A DNA stretch of 34,774 bases from JAGZHZ01 sp965150505 (GCA_965150505.1 CBCTVZ010000011.1:1-34774); one strand, 5' to 3'; numbered from the stretch's first letter, positions 25,826 to 33,143 are shown. Program-made: numbers and translations. Notes: generated by a model from the sequence alone, not told the origin.

Positions 25826-27178
25826 TTATTTTACCTCATGTCCTTTATCTTTAATAACCTGTAAAACTGCATTTACATATTTTTCACAAGTTTCTACACT
25901 CTCAGCTTCCACCATAACGCGAATTACTGGCTCTGTACCGCTCTCTCTTACTAAAATACGGCCATTGTTTCCTAATTCCTCGGCTGCTTTTGATACCATA
26001 GCCTGAACATCTGAATCATTTTGCGCTTCTGGTTTACTCTTAACACGAATATTTTTCAAAACCTGAGGATAAATTTTTAAAGGAGCAGCTAATTTGGAAA
26101 GCGTTGTTTTTCTTTCCAGAATAACTTCCATCATCTTAATGGATGTTAAAATTCCATCTCCTGTTGAAGCATACTTACTGAAAATAATATGACCGGACTG
26201 CTCTCCACCAAGGCGATGTCCATTTGCCATCATATTTTCGTAAACATATTTATCCCCAACATCTGTCTTTTCATAGTCAATTCCTGCTGCATCAAATGCT
26301 TTATATAATCCAAAGTTTGACATAATTGTGGTCACAACCGTGTTATTCAACAGTTTTCCACGCTCTTTCATGTAACAGCCGTAAATATATAAAATTCCAT
26401 CCCCATCTACGACATTTCCATTTTCGTCCACTGCAAGACAACGATCTGCATCGCCGTCATATGCAAATCCAACATCCAGATGATTTTCTTTTACATACTT
26501 CTGCAGTACTTCAATATGTGTAGATCCACAGTTTGTATTGATATTTGTTCCATCTGGCTGCGCATTGATTACATACGTCTTAGCGCCAAGCGCATCAAAT
26601 ACGCTCTTTGCAATCATCCATGCGCTTCCGTTTGCGCAGTCAAGACCTACTCTCATTCCTTTATAAGAACGTGTGGCAAGTGAGATCAGATATCCGATGT
26701 AGCGGTTTCTGCCTGCTGCATAGTCAATCGTACAGCCAATCTCTTCACGGACTGCAAACGGGATTTCCCCTGTCTTTCCATCAATATAATCTTCGATCTT
26801 TAAGATGGTCTCTTCGTCCATCTTTTCCCCTTTGTCATTTAAAAGTTTAATTCCATTGTCATAATATGGGTTATGACTTGCTGAGATCATAATTCCGCAG
26901 TCAAAATCCTCTGTTCTCACCACATAAGATACGCTTGGTGTTGTCGTCACATGCAAAAGGTAAACATCTGCTCCTGAAGCTGTCAATCCAGCAACAAGAG
27001 AATACTCAAACATATAGCTGGAACGTCTTGTGTCTTTTCCAATGACTACTTTACATTTTCTTCCATTTTGCTCACGGTAGTACCAACCCAGAAAACGGCC
27101 TACCTGATAAGCATGTTCTACTGTCAGAGTTTTATTTGCTTCACCTCGAAAACCATCTGTTCCAAAATATTTTCCCAT
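25826..27178 (-). CDS. glmM: Phosphoglucosamine mutase
   Basis: Converts glucosamine-6-phosphate to glucosamine-1-phosphate. 450 residues. Motifs: MGKYFGTDGFRGEAN, active-serine loop ISASHNPYYDNGIK, metal-binding DGDADRCLAVDENG, sugar loop GGEQSGHI and the phosphate-binding RESGTEPVIRVMVE. GAGGAGA precedes the ATG. glmM-glmS form one unit. The 83 bases separating it from the kinase gene hold a small CTATATG-AAAG-CATATAG hairpin without a T-tract, so read-through from the kinase module is possible. Confidence 0.98.
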   Translation of the reverse strand: MGKYFGTDGFRGEANKTLTVEHAYQVGRFLGWYYREQNGRKCKVVIGKDTRRSSYMFEYSLVAGLTASGADVYLLHVTTTPSVSYVVRTEDFDCGIMISASHNPYYDNGIKLLNDKGEKMDEETILKIEDYIDGKTGEIPFAVREEIGCTIDYAAGRNRYIGYLISLATRSYKGMRVGLDCANGSAWMIAKSVFDALGAKTYVINAQPDGTNINTNCGSTHIEVLQKYVKENHLDVGFAYDGDADRCLAVDENGNVVDGDGILYIYGCYMKERGKLLNNTVVTTIMSNFGLYKAFDAAGIDYEKTDVGDKYVYENMMANGHRLGGEQSGHIIFSKYASTGDGILTSIKMMEVILERKTTLSKLAAPLKIYPQVLKNIRVKSKPEAQNDSDVQAMVSKAAEELGNNGRILVRESGTEPVIRVMVEAESVETCEKYVNAVLQVIKDKGHEVK

Positions 27179-27261
27179 TTTTCATTCTCCTCTAAAAACT
27201 TGTCAGCAGTTTATTTAAACTTTCCATACTACAGCTATATGCTTTCATATAGAAAAATTTT

Positions 27262-28038
27262 CTATTGTTTTTTTGTTTCTTCTCCATAGTAGGTATTATA
27301 ATATTTTTTGTAATTTTTATAATAAGCCTTACTTTTGCCTAGATCTACTTTATTCAGCACTGCTCCTAAAATTTTACATTTGCTTGTGTCCAACTGTTTC
27401 TTAACTTCCTGCACCAGTTTATAACTAATCGCTTCACTTTCGATTACTAAAACTGCTCCATCGCAGATGGATGCTATAATAGCAGCGTCAATAATTCCAC
27501 CTAAAGGAGGACAATCGATAAAGATGTAATCATACTGTTCTCTCACCGTCTGAATCATATTTCGAAATTTTTGACTTCCCAGCAGTTCTGATGGATTAGG
27601 AGCAGAACGCCCTGTCAAAATCATATCGAGTCCTTCTATATTACTGCTGTAAATACACTCCTCCATGCTGCACTGTCCCGTTATATATTCAGACAATCCT
27701 TGAATCGGTTTTATTTTATTTCTGCTGTATCTGCTGGCATCGTCTGTCTCCTCAAGACTGTCCGGCTCTATATCAGCTGCTCCCTGAATATTATATCGTT
27801 CCCCCCATACAGATCCTCTGATGTCTGCATCAATTACCAATACCTTTTTTCCAAGTTCTGCCATTGATTTTGAGAGCTGAACCGTCACAATTGATTTTCC
27901 TTCATTTGGCAGACAGCTTGTCAGACTTACCACTTTTACGTCTTCCCCACAAAACTGAATATTCGTGCGCAGCGTCTTATATGCCTCCTCCACACGAAAA
28001 TCTAATTTTGGGATTTCATCCATAACTATTTTTTTCAT
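27262..28038 (-). CDS. CpsD/CapB/YwqD-type tyrosine kinase
   Basis: Cytoplasmic bacterial tyrosine kinase controlling polysaccharide export or polymer length, 258 residues. Motifs: N-terminal EEAYKTLRTNIQF, Walker A PNEGKSI (44-50), Walker A' VLVIDADIR (66-74), Walker B YIFIDCPPL (171-179), and a C-terminal tyrosine cluster (AYYKNYKKYYNTYYG) for autophosphorylation. Between Walker A' and the GLSEYITG motif lies a longer, acidic stretch (about 78-113) than in typical family members. It starts 9 bases after the membrane activator gene. Its partner phosphatase and activator are upstream. Confidence 0.95.
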   Translation of the reverse strand: MKKIVMDEIPKLDFRVEEAYKTLRTNIQFCGEDVKVVSLTSCLPNEGKSIVTVQLSKSMAELGKKVLVIDADIRGSVWGERYNIQGAADIEPDSLEETDDASRYSRNKIKPIQGLSEYITGQCSMEECIYSSNIEGLDMILTGRSAPNPSELLGSQKFRNMIQTVREQYDYIFIDCPPLGGIIDAAIIASICDGAVLVIESEAISYKLVQEVKKQLDTSKCKILGAVLNKVDLGKSKAYYKNYKKYYNTYYGEETKKQ

Positions 28039-28047
28039 GATATTCTC

Positions 28048-28764
28048 CTATCTTTTAGATCGTCTGTGTCGTTTCTTTTTTTCTTTTCCATTCATTGGAA
28101 TCATAGCAAGAGTAGAAATTCCCAGATATTTTTCAACATCCTCTGCTGTCTTTATCGTATCGTCCATCAGATAAATGACAATTAAAATACCGCATACTAA
28201 AACCATCCCTAAAAATCCTGCCATGACACAGTTTTTCGCCAGACTTGGGCTGATTGGATTTTCATTTAAAGAACCTTCCTCCACAACAGTTGGCTCATCT
28301 GTCACCATAATCTCCGCCATTTTTTTCTTGGCTACATTTGCAAACTCTGTCGCAATGTCTCTTGCCATAAACGGGTCTGCATCGGTCACTGTAATTTTAA
28401 TAATTCGAGTATCCGATGGATTATTAATCGAAATCTTTCCTACCATCTGTTCATAGGTAAGGTCCATATTTAAGTTTTCAATCACTTGTTTTACGACTGG
28501 TCTGCTCTTAATCATGATTACATAATCATTTGTCAGCTGCGATCCAATCTGAATATCGGCAAGCGATGTAATACTTGTACTTTTTCCTAAAACATATAGC
28601 ATAGATGTTGACTGATATTGAGGAGTAATATACTTTTTCGTATAGAATCCAGCGCCTGCTGCAAGCAATATACCAACCAGCAAAATCAGCCATGCTTTTC
28701 TAAGCAGTACAAAAAATATTTCTTTTAAGTCAATTTCGTTCTCTTGTATTTGGTTTGCCTCCAT
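28048..28764 (-). CDS. Wzz/YveK-type polysaccharide copolymerase, kinase activator
   Basis: 238 residues with two membrane helices (about 25-46 and 178-198) enclosing a Wzz-type extracellular domain. A basic cytoplasmic tail (GKEKKKRHRRSKR) follows TAEDVEKYLGISTLAMIP, the conserved element that contacts the kinase. In Firmicutes the kinase and this activator are separate proteins (CapA/CapB, YwqC/YwqD), as here. It lies 20 bases after the phosphatase frame. No glycosyltransferase, flippase or polymerase gene is found in the window. Confidence 0.94.
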   Translation of the reverse strand: MEANQIQENEIDLKEIFFVLLRKAWLILLVGILLAAGAGFYTKKYITPQYQSTSMLYVLGKSTSITSLADIQIGSQLTNDYVIMIKSRPVVKQVIENLNMDLTYEQMVGKISINNPSDTRIIKITVTDADPFMARDIATEFANVAKKKMAEIMVTDEPTVVEEGSLNENPISPSLAKNCVMAGFLGMVLVCGILIVIYLMDDTIKTAEDVEKYLGISTLAMIPMNGKEKKKRHRRSKR

Positions 28765-28784
28765 AATATAAAGTTCCCTTTCTC

Positions 28785-29609
28785 TTATTTCATTTTTCTT
28801 CCTTCAAGTATTTTTTGCGGATTTTTTACAAAAATAGTTTCTGCCATTTGATATCCAAATTTTCTTGTGATCCATCCTGCTGCAAAATTTATTTTCGGAG
28901 ATCGTTCTCCCCTATTATGACCATCTGATGCAATAAAGTCAATATTGTATTTTTTTAAGCACTTTTCACACCATCTCTTTTGCGCTCTTCTCTCCAACGT
29001 TCTGCCATTGATTTGAAAATATGCTCCTGAACTTTTTAATTCTTTCAGATACGTTTCTCCCTTTGGACTCATCAGGCATTCATATCTTTCTATATGTGCT
29101 AAGATCGGAAGATACCCCGCCATTTTTAACTTACGAACTGCATTTAAAATTTCAGAATACATGACAGAAGGTAAAAACTCAATCAGCACATATCGACTTT
29201 CTGCTAATGTCAGCGCTCTTTTCTCATCAAGATCTTCTAATGTATCTTCCGTATAATAAATCTCATGTCCAAGATATAATTGAATGTTTGATGAATGTTG
29301 TTTAGCTGCATTTCTAACCTGTTCAAAGACATCCCGTACGTTTTCTGTTTCTTGTTTCGTACCATGTTTATAGTGAACTGTCGCAATAATAGCACCTGTT
29401 CCTGACTGTTCTGCCATTTTCAGCATTTCAAGAGTTTCCTGCATATTATGAGAGCCGTCATCCACATCTGGAAGAATATGGCAGTGAATATCTATGAGAC
29501 GTTTTTCCTTGCACAATGCTCTTCCCTTTTTATCTTTTCTTTTCTGTATTATTTTCATTAACAGCCCTATTACTATAAAGATCGCCGTTCCAGCTGCTGT
29601 CCATAGCAC
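28785..29609 (-). CDS. Membrane-anchored CpsB/YwqE-type PHP phosphatase, probably the C-terminal half of a split gene
   Basis: Manganese-dependent tyrosine phosphatase that reverses the kinase at 27262-28038. Counting from the GTG at 29609: one membrane helix (about 3-20), a basic stop-transfer KRKDKK, then the PHP domain with DIHCH (H42, H44), DVDDGS, TVHY (H79), GHE (E116), AHIERY (H172) and SDGH (D229, H231), so all metal ligands are present. Family members are normally soluble and start at the PHP motif. The GTG has no ribosome binding site. The frame is open upstream for another 18 codons to the ten-A run at 29663-29672, where it joins the gene at 29666-30742 by a -1 shift. I regard the two as one gene of about 652 codons. 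Confidence 0.9.
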   Translation of the reverse strand: MLWTAAGTAIFIVIGLLMKIIQKRKDKKGRALCKEKRLIDIHCHILPDVDDGSHNMQETLEMLKMAEQSGTGAIIATVHYKHGTKQETENVRDVFEQVRNAAKQHSSNIQLYLGHEIYYTEDTLEDLDEKRALTLAESRYVLIEFLPSVMYSEILNAVRKLKMAGYLPILAHIERYECLMSPKGETYLKELKSSGAYFQINGRTLERRAQKRWCEKCLKKYNIDFIASDGHNRGERSPKINFAAGWITRKFGYQMAETIFVKNPQKILEGRKMK

Positions 29610-29650
29610 CCAGGTCTGATTTTCTTCGTTTTCAGATCGTTTTTCTTCTT

Positions 29651-30742
29651 TTATCTCAGGAATTTTTTTTTTACTTCTTCCTGAATACGATTCTCTTGAT
29701 TTTTCTGATTCTGTCTGTCTTGAATCTGTTGTGTATTTTTTTCTTCTTGTGATGTTAATTCTTCTTCATCCTTATTTTTTTCACTATTTTCTTCCGTTGC
29801 TTTCTTTCCTGTACTTTGTTCATTGCTTTCTGATTGTTCTGTTCTATCATTTTCTGTAACATTTTCATGATCTGCCACCGTATCTTCTTTTATGTCGTCA
29901 TCTACTCTTGCTGTCACTTTATCTTCTTTCGATGTGAGATCACTTTCTGTTATCCCCTCTGTCGTCTGTGTTTCTGTCTGACTTTCTGCTATCCCCTCCG
30001 TTGTCTGTGTTTCTGTCTGACTTTCTGCTATCCCCTCCGTTGTCTGTGGTTCTGTCTGACTTTCTGCTATTCCCTCTGTTGTCTGTGGTTCTGTCTGACT
30101 TTCTGCTATTCCCTCTGTTGTCTGTGGTTCTGTCTGATTTTCTGTTGTCTCTTCTGTCATCTGTGTTTCTATTAATTTTTCTTCACTCAGATTTTTTTCT
30201 TTTCTCATTCTCTTTACGAGTCTGTCTACAAAATCTTGTTTTCCGGTCTTCTCTGTCCCATCCTCTTGATTATGGTCAGGATCTGTTTCTTTTTTGATTT
30301 CTGATTCTGGATCTTCTTTCTCAGACTCCTGTTCTGACTGTGGAGTTCCCTCTTGATTATGAGGATCTGGCGTTTCCTCCTCGGCAGGTTCTGTCTCGCT
30401 TTCCGTAGGTTGCCATTCTGTCTCCTGCGGTTCTGTCTCTACCGGCCCTATCGATACTAGATATCCCATCTGTACGCCAACGCCAATATTCGCATATCCT
30501 AAGGAAATCAATTCTGCTGCCTGTTCTGCTGATAAATCGATTCCGTCTTCACATAATTTTGCATACAGCATCCCCATTGCCTCTGATGTAGCAACATATT
30601 GTTCTCCTCCATATATAAAAACTCCACTCGCTGCCCCAATAACGCTCGATTCATTTCCGTTAATATCTCCAGCATATACTGTCATCCCGATCATGCAGGA
30701 CATCATTAAAGCTGCCGCCGTCAGATACGTTTTCTTTTTCAT
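29651..30742 (-). CDS. Secreted stalked protein, probable extracellular half of a receptor-like phosphatase
   Basis: 363 residues in the zero frame. MKKKTYLTAAALMMSCMIGMTVYAG is a signal peptide; I start here because TGGAGG lies 6 bases upstream, and an in-frame GTG ten codons earlier falls inside the mobile-element end. A small domain follows (about 26-95, GVFIYGGEQYVATSEAMGML ... QMGYLVSIG) that I do not recognise. About 260 residues of E/T/Q/S/K stalk come next, with five 13-residue units (TEGIAESQTEPQT). The protein stops at KKKFLR without any anchor. A -1 shift on the A10 run replaces the last four residues with IPEIKEEKRSENEENQTW and then the membrane helix and phosphatase. That gives a type I membrane protein. 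Confidence 0.85.
   Translation of the reverse strand: MKKKTYLTAAALMMSCMIGMTVYAGDINGNESSVIGAASGVFIYGGEQYVATSEAMGMLYAKLCEDGIDLSAEQAAELISLGYANIGVGVQMGYLVSIGPVETEPQETEWQPTESETEPAEEETPDPHNQEGTPQSEQESEKEDPESEIKKETDPDHNQEDGTEKTGKQDFVDRLVKRMRKEKNLSEEKLIETQMTEETTENQTEPQTTEGIAESQTEPQTTEGIAESQTEPQTTEGIAESQTETQTTEGIAESQTETQTTEGITESDLTSKEDKVTARVDDDIKEDTVADHENVTENDRTEQSESNEQSTGKKATEENSEKNKDEEELTSQEEKNTQQIQDRQNQKNQENRIQEEVKKKFLR
29663..29672 (-). other. A10 slippery run joining two frames
   Basis: On the minus strand the zero frame reads GTA AAA AAA AAA TTC CTG AGA TAA. It contains the classic A-AAA-AAA heptamer in register for -1 slipping. The -1 frame then reads ATT CCT GAG ATA and stays open through the membrane helix and phosphatase. 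The alternatives are RNA-polymerase slippage, phase variation by run length, or one missing A in the assembly. Confidence 0.7.
29941..30145 (-). repeat. 39-bp tandem repeats coding TEGIAESQTEPQT
   Basis: Five near-identical 13-codon units in the stalk of the secreted protein. The first two in plus-strand order read ETQT and the later ones EPQT. They are coding tandem repeats without spacers. Confidence 0.88.
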
Positions 30743-30758
30743 TTTTTTCCTCCATGCT

Positions 30759-30960
30759 TTGACACTCCACACGGCTAAATCCGTGGGATTCTTGCTACCT
30801 GCTACACATAACTAGCTGACCAGTCTATTTCTAGTAGGTCGTAGTGCAAGGTATGGGTGTGCCATCACCCATCGTAGAGCAGAGCATATAGCTCCCTACG
30901 CAGTTTGTCTGTTACCAACAAACTCAGGTAATGTTTACTTGTATGAAGATCAGGTGTGGA
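30759..30960 (-). mobile_element. IS200/IS605 right end with omegaRNA-like structured region, no tnpB
   Basis: The right-end hairpin and TCAA terminus (30759-30811) match the window's first 53 bases with one mismatch. Upstream on the minus strand to about 30960 the sequence is noncoding and can fold into further hairpins (ATGGGTG / CACCCAT with a six-base loop near 30850; GAGC-TATAT-GCTC near 30888). That is the architecture of an omegaRNA scaffold, in which the bases just past TCAA would act as guide. Those bases are the RBS and start of the stalked-protein gene. No tnpA/tnpB remains, and the left boundary is a guess, set by the neighbouring terminator. Confidence 0.6.
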
Positions 30961-30968
30961 TCGCTGAC

Positions 30969-31010
30969 AAAAAAGGGGGTATCTCCCCTTAATTAAGATA
31001 CCCCTTTTTA
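30969..31010 (-). terminator. Terminator of the Big_2 protein gene
   Basis: On the minus strand GGGGTATCT / AGATACCCC encloses an AT-rich loop and is followed by CTTTTTT. It lies 15 bases after the stop codon. Confidence 0.85.
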
Positions 31011-31024
31011 ATCTAAGTTTCCGA

Positions 31025-32464
31025 CTACTTACGGATTGTCAGTACACCGCCTGTAAATCCTTCCAGATACTGAATAAATTCATCATTGCGGAGATCTCCT
31101 TTAAAATACAGTACATTGTATTTTAAGTAAGATTCATATTTCTTTCCATTTACATAGAAAGTGCTGCCGTTTCTGTTCATTGTCAGATTTGTGATCGTAT
31201 ATTTACCCCATGTGAAGGATGGGAATCTGTATGTTCCCTTTAATTCTTCCATACAGCTCTGAAGCAGTCTGACAGCTAACTGAAGTTTATCTGCACCTGC
31301 CCCTGGGATAGCTAAGGTCACAGTACCGAATGTTTTTCCATTGATCAGTTTAAATACACTTTCGCCCTTGCTGTTTTCCCATCTAATGCCATCTGTTTTA
31401 TTGAAACGTAATGTATAATTCTTTCCATTATATCGTACAGTAGCATCCAGAGGAGTTTCCAGACCTGCGATCTGAGCAACTTCTTTTCCTAATGCACTTA
31501 ACTGTTTTTCTAATTCTGTAACATTGGAACAGTAAATTTTGCCATTTACATTCATTGTAAATCCAGAACTTACTTTGGAAGCATTGATGTTTGCTCTTGT
31601 ATCAAGAACCTGAATTCTGACAGATCCTTTTGCTCCAAGTCCATCGTTTGCTGTTGCTGTGATGGTTGCATATCCCGGCGCAACGGCTGTTACAACGCCA
31701 TTTGCATTTACAGTTGCAACGCTTGCATTAGAACTAGAATATGTTACTTTTTTGCTAAATGCATTGCTAGGAGATACGTTTGCTCTGACTGTCGTCTTTT
31801 CTCCACGATAGATTCCTGTCTTATCTGCATTTAAAGTAATGCCTGTCACTGGCTGAACAACTGTTACCTGAATGTATGCGTATGCCGGTGAATGAGATCC
31901 TTTTGCTCCATCTAATGCTTTTGAAACAATCGTTGCGCTTCCCGGTTTAATAGCAGTCAGTTTTCCTTCTCTTGTGATCGTTGCTACATCTGTATTTTTG
32001 CTGTAGTAATAAACACCTTTTTTCTCTGCATTTGCAGGATATGTAGTTGACTTAAATGTCCATGTCTTGTTTGGATAAATTTTTAATGTTGTACGGCTTG
32101 GCACTACTTTAAGTACTTTCTGTACTACGGTAAAAGTAAGTGTATCTTTCACAGCTGGATTTTCTGCTGAAGCAACTGTGATCGTCACTTTTCCATCTTT
32201 GTGCAGTGTCACCATACCTTTGTTGTTTACGCTGGCAATGCTATTATTGCTTGAGCTGTAAACAAGCGCCTTTGAACTTCCCCCTGTTGTCTTGACCGTT
32301 GCTTTAATCTGTACATTACGGTCAGTTGCTTTTCTTGCAATTCTCATACTCGCGTATGAAGTTGGCGATGTGATCTCAACAGATGTCACGGCTGCATTTG
32401 TTGTCAATCCGAAAAACAGAGTCATCATCATTGCCAAGAACAGACTTTTCAATACTCTCTTCAT
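31025..32464 (-). CDS. Secreted protein with Big_2 (bacterial Ig-like) domains
   Basis: 479 residues. Signal peptide 1-24 (cleavage near TNA-AV). Three Big_2-type modules follow (about 26-112, 115-205, 208-287), each with the characteristic [YT]SSSNxSxAxVNxxGxVT pattern (NNSIASVNNKGMVT; NTDVATITREGKLT; NASVATVNANGVVT). The C-terminal 190 residues (from TRANINASKV) form a domain I do not recognise, with NG-turn motifs (MNVNGKIYCSN, FYVNGKKYES) and an end in LTIRK. There is no sorting signal, membrane helix or wall-binding repeat, so it is either released or held non-covalently. AGGAGG precedes the ATG. It has its own promoter and terminator. Confidence 0.9.
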   Translation of the reverse strand: MKRVLKSLFLAMMMTLFFGLTTNAAVTSVEITSPTSYASMRIARKATDRNVQIKATVKTTGGSSKALVYSSSNNSIASVNNKGMVTLHKDGKVTITVASAENPAVKDTLTFTVVQKVLKVVPSRTTLKIYPNKTWTFKSTTYPANAEKKGVYYYSKNTDVATITREGKLTAIKPGSATIVSKALDGAKGSHSPAYAYIQVTVVQPVTGITLNADKTGIYRGEKTTVRANVSPSNAFSKKVTYSSSNASVATVNANGVVTAVAPGYATITATANDGLGAKGSVRIQVLDTRANINASKVSSGFTMNVNGKIYCSNVTELEKQLSALGKEVAQIAGLETPLDATVRYNGKNYTLRFNKTDGIRWENSKGESVFKLINGKTFGTVTLAIPGAGADKLQLAVRLLQSCMEELKGTYRFPSFTWGKYTITNLTMNRNGSTFYVNGKKYESYLKYNVLYFKGDLRNDEFIQYLEGFTGGVLTIRK

Positions 32465-32497
32465 TTCTTGTCCTCCTTTATAAAAGATCTACTTACT

Positions 32498-32526
32498 ATT
32501 AAATCGCTTTTTCTTATTTTTTTCAA
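32498..32526 (-). promoter_or_regulatory. Promoter of the Big_2 protein gene
   Basis: TTGAAA (32521-32526), 17-base spacer, TTTAAT (32498-32503) on the minus strand. It is followed by a short leader to AAAGGAGGA. Confidence 0.5.
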
Positions 32527-32648
32527 GTACCAATTATGTCGTTTTTTACGCAAATTTATCATTTTTTTCTCTTTCTTTCGATAAAAGTTCAATCCATTAA
32601 AAAATAGTTCTCCCAACTCTTGACAAAGAGCCTAAAAAAGAAAAAAAA

Positions 32649-32672
32649 AGAGAGATGAATATTCATCTCTCT
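32649..32672 (-). terminator. Terminator of tRNA-Leu copy 1
   Basis: AGAGAGATGAAT / ATTCATCTCTCT is a perfect 12-bp palindrome. A long T-rich run follows on the minus strand, directly behind the tRNA. Confidence 0.85.
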
Positions 32673-32674
32673 AC

Positions 32675-32758
32675 TGCGGAAGATGGGACTTGAACCCACA
32701 CGATATTGCTACCACAGGCACCTGAAGCCTGCGCGTCTGCCAATTCCGCCACTTCCGC
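32675..32758 (-). tRNA. tRNA-Leu (CAG), copy 1
   Basis: 84 bases, type II tRNA. Acceptor GCGGAAG/CTTCCGC. Anticodon stem CAGGC/GCCTG encloses loop TTCAGGT, giving anticodon CAG with T33 and G37. The long variable arm GGTA-GCAA-TATC and T-arm GTGGG-TTCAAGT-CCCAT are intact. The 3' CCA is not encoded. Confidence 0.96.
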
Positions 32759-32792
32759 GTCTTTTCCAATATTTATTTATCGGAACGTTTAT

Positions 32793-32821
32793 ACTATACA
32801 TAATTTTTTCTTATTTGTCAA
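32793..32821 (-). promoter_or_regulatory. Promoter of tRNA-Leu copy 1
   Basis: TTGACA (32816-32821), 17 bases, TATAGT (32793-32798) on the minus strand, about 30 bases before the mature tRNA. It shows the copy has its own transcription start. Confidence 0.8.
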
Positions 32822-32874
32822 CACTTTTTTCTCTTTTCAAACATTTTTCTAATTCTTCATTTCAGAAAATAAAA

Positions 32875-32899
32875 AAGAGAGATGAATACTCATCTCTCT
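32875..32899 (-). terminator. Terminator of tRNA-Leu copy 2
   Basis: AGAGATGAGT / ATTCATCTCT-type stem with one G-T pair, then a T-run on the minus strand. It is a near copy of the terminator behind copy 1. Confidence 0.8.
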
Positions 32900-32901
32900 A
32901 C

Positions 32902-32985
32902 TGCGGAAGATGGGACTTGAACCCACACGATATTGCTACCACAGGCACCTGAAGCCTGCGCGTCTGCCAATTCCGCCACTTCCGC
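32902..32985 (-). tRNA. tRNA-Leu (CAG), copy 2
   Basis: Identical over 84 bases to the copy at 32675-32758, offset by 227 bp. Same anticodon CAG, same lack of encoded CCA. The flanks (terminator, promoter) are similar but not identical, pointing to an older tandem duplication with the tRNA under purifying selection. Confidence 0.96.
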
Positions 32986-33019
32986 GTCTTTTCCAATATT
33001 TATTCATCGGAACGTTTAT

Positions 33020-33048
33020 ATCATACAAAATTTTATAACTTTTGTCAA
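33020..33048 (-). promoter_or_regulatory. Promoter of tRNA-Leu copy 2
   Basis: TTGACA (33043-33048), 17 bases, TATGAT (33020-33025) on the minus strand. Spacing is the same as for copy 1 with a diverged spacer. Confidence 0.75.
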
Positions 33049-33114
33049 CACTTTTTTCAAAATTTTTCAAAAAAAATAAATAATATATTTTTTTGATTTT
33101 TTTTAATTTTCCTA

Positions 33115-33143
33115 TTGACAAATCGATCCTTTCATACTATAAT
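33115..33143 (+). promoter_or_regulatory. Promoter of tRNA-Leu (AAG)
   Basis: Consensus TTGACA (33115-33120) and TATAAT (33138-33143) with a 17-base spacer, 10 bases before the tRNA. It is the strongest promoter match in the window. Confidence 0.88.

Noticed and set aside
27236..27256. Terminator between the kinase gene and glmM
   Set aside because: The CTATATG/CATATAG hairpin has no T-tract after it on the coding strand.
30742..30772. Earlier GTG start for the stalked secreted protein
   Set aside because: It lies inside the mobile-element hairpin and would put charged residues (WSVKAWRKK) before the signal peptide. The ATG at 30742 has a good RBS.
30742..30811. Self-targeting by a guide from the right-end remnant
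   Set aside because: A guide equal to its own flank would need a target-adjacent motif at the element end. No TnpB is present to judge this, so I only mention guide use as a possibility.
30772..30960. Remnant of a tnpB or tnpA coding sequence in the right-end region
   Set aside because: Short open stretches exist in one frame but show no zinc-finger, RuvC or HUH motif. The sequence fits structured RNA better.
32683..32952. 89-codon plus-strand frame across the two tRNA genes
   Set aside because: It is the antisense of the tRNAs; the apparent repeated peptide comes from the duplicated tRNA.
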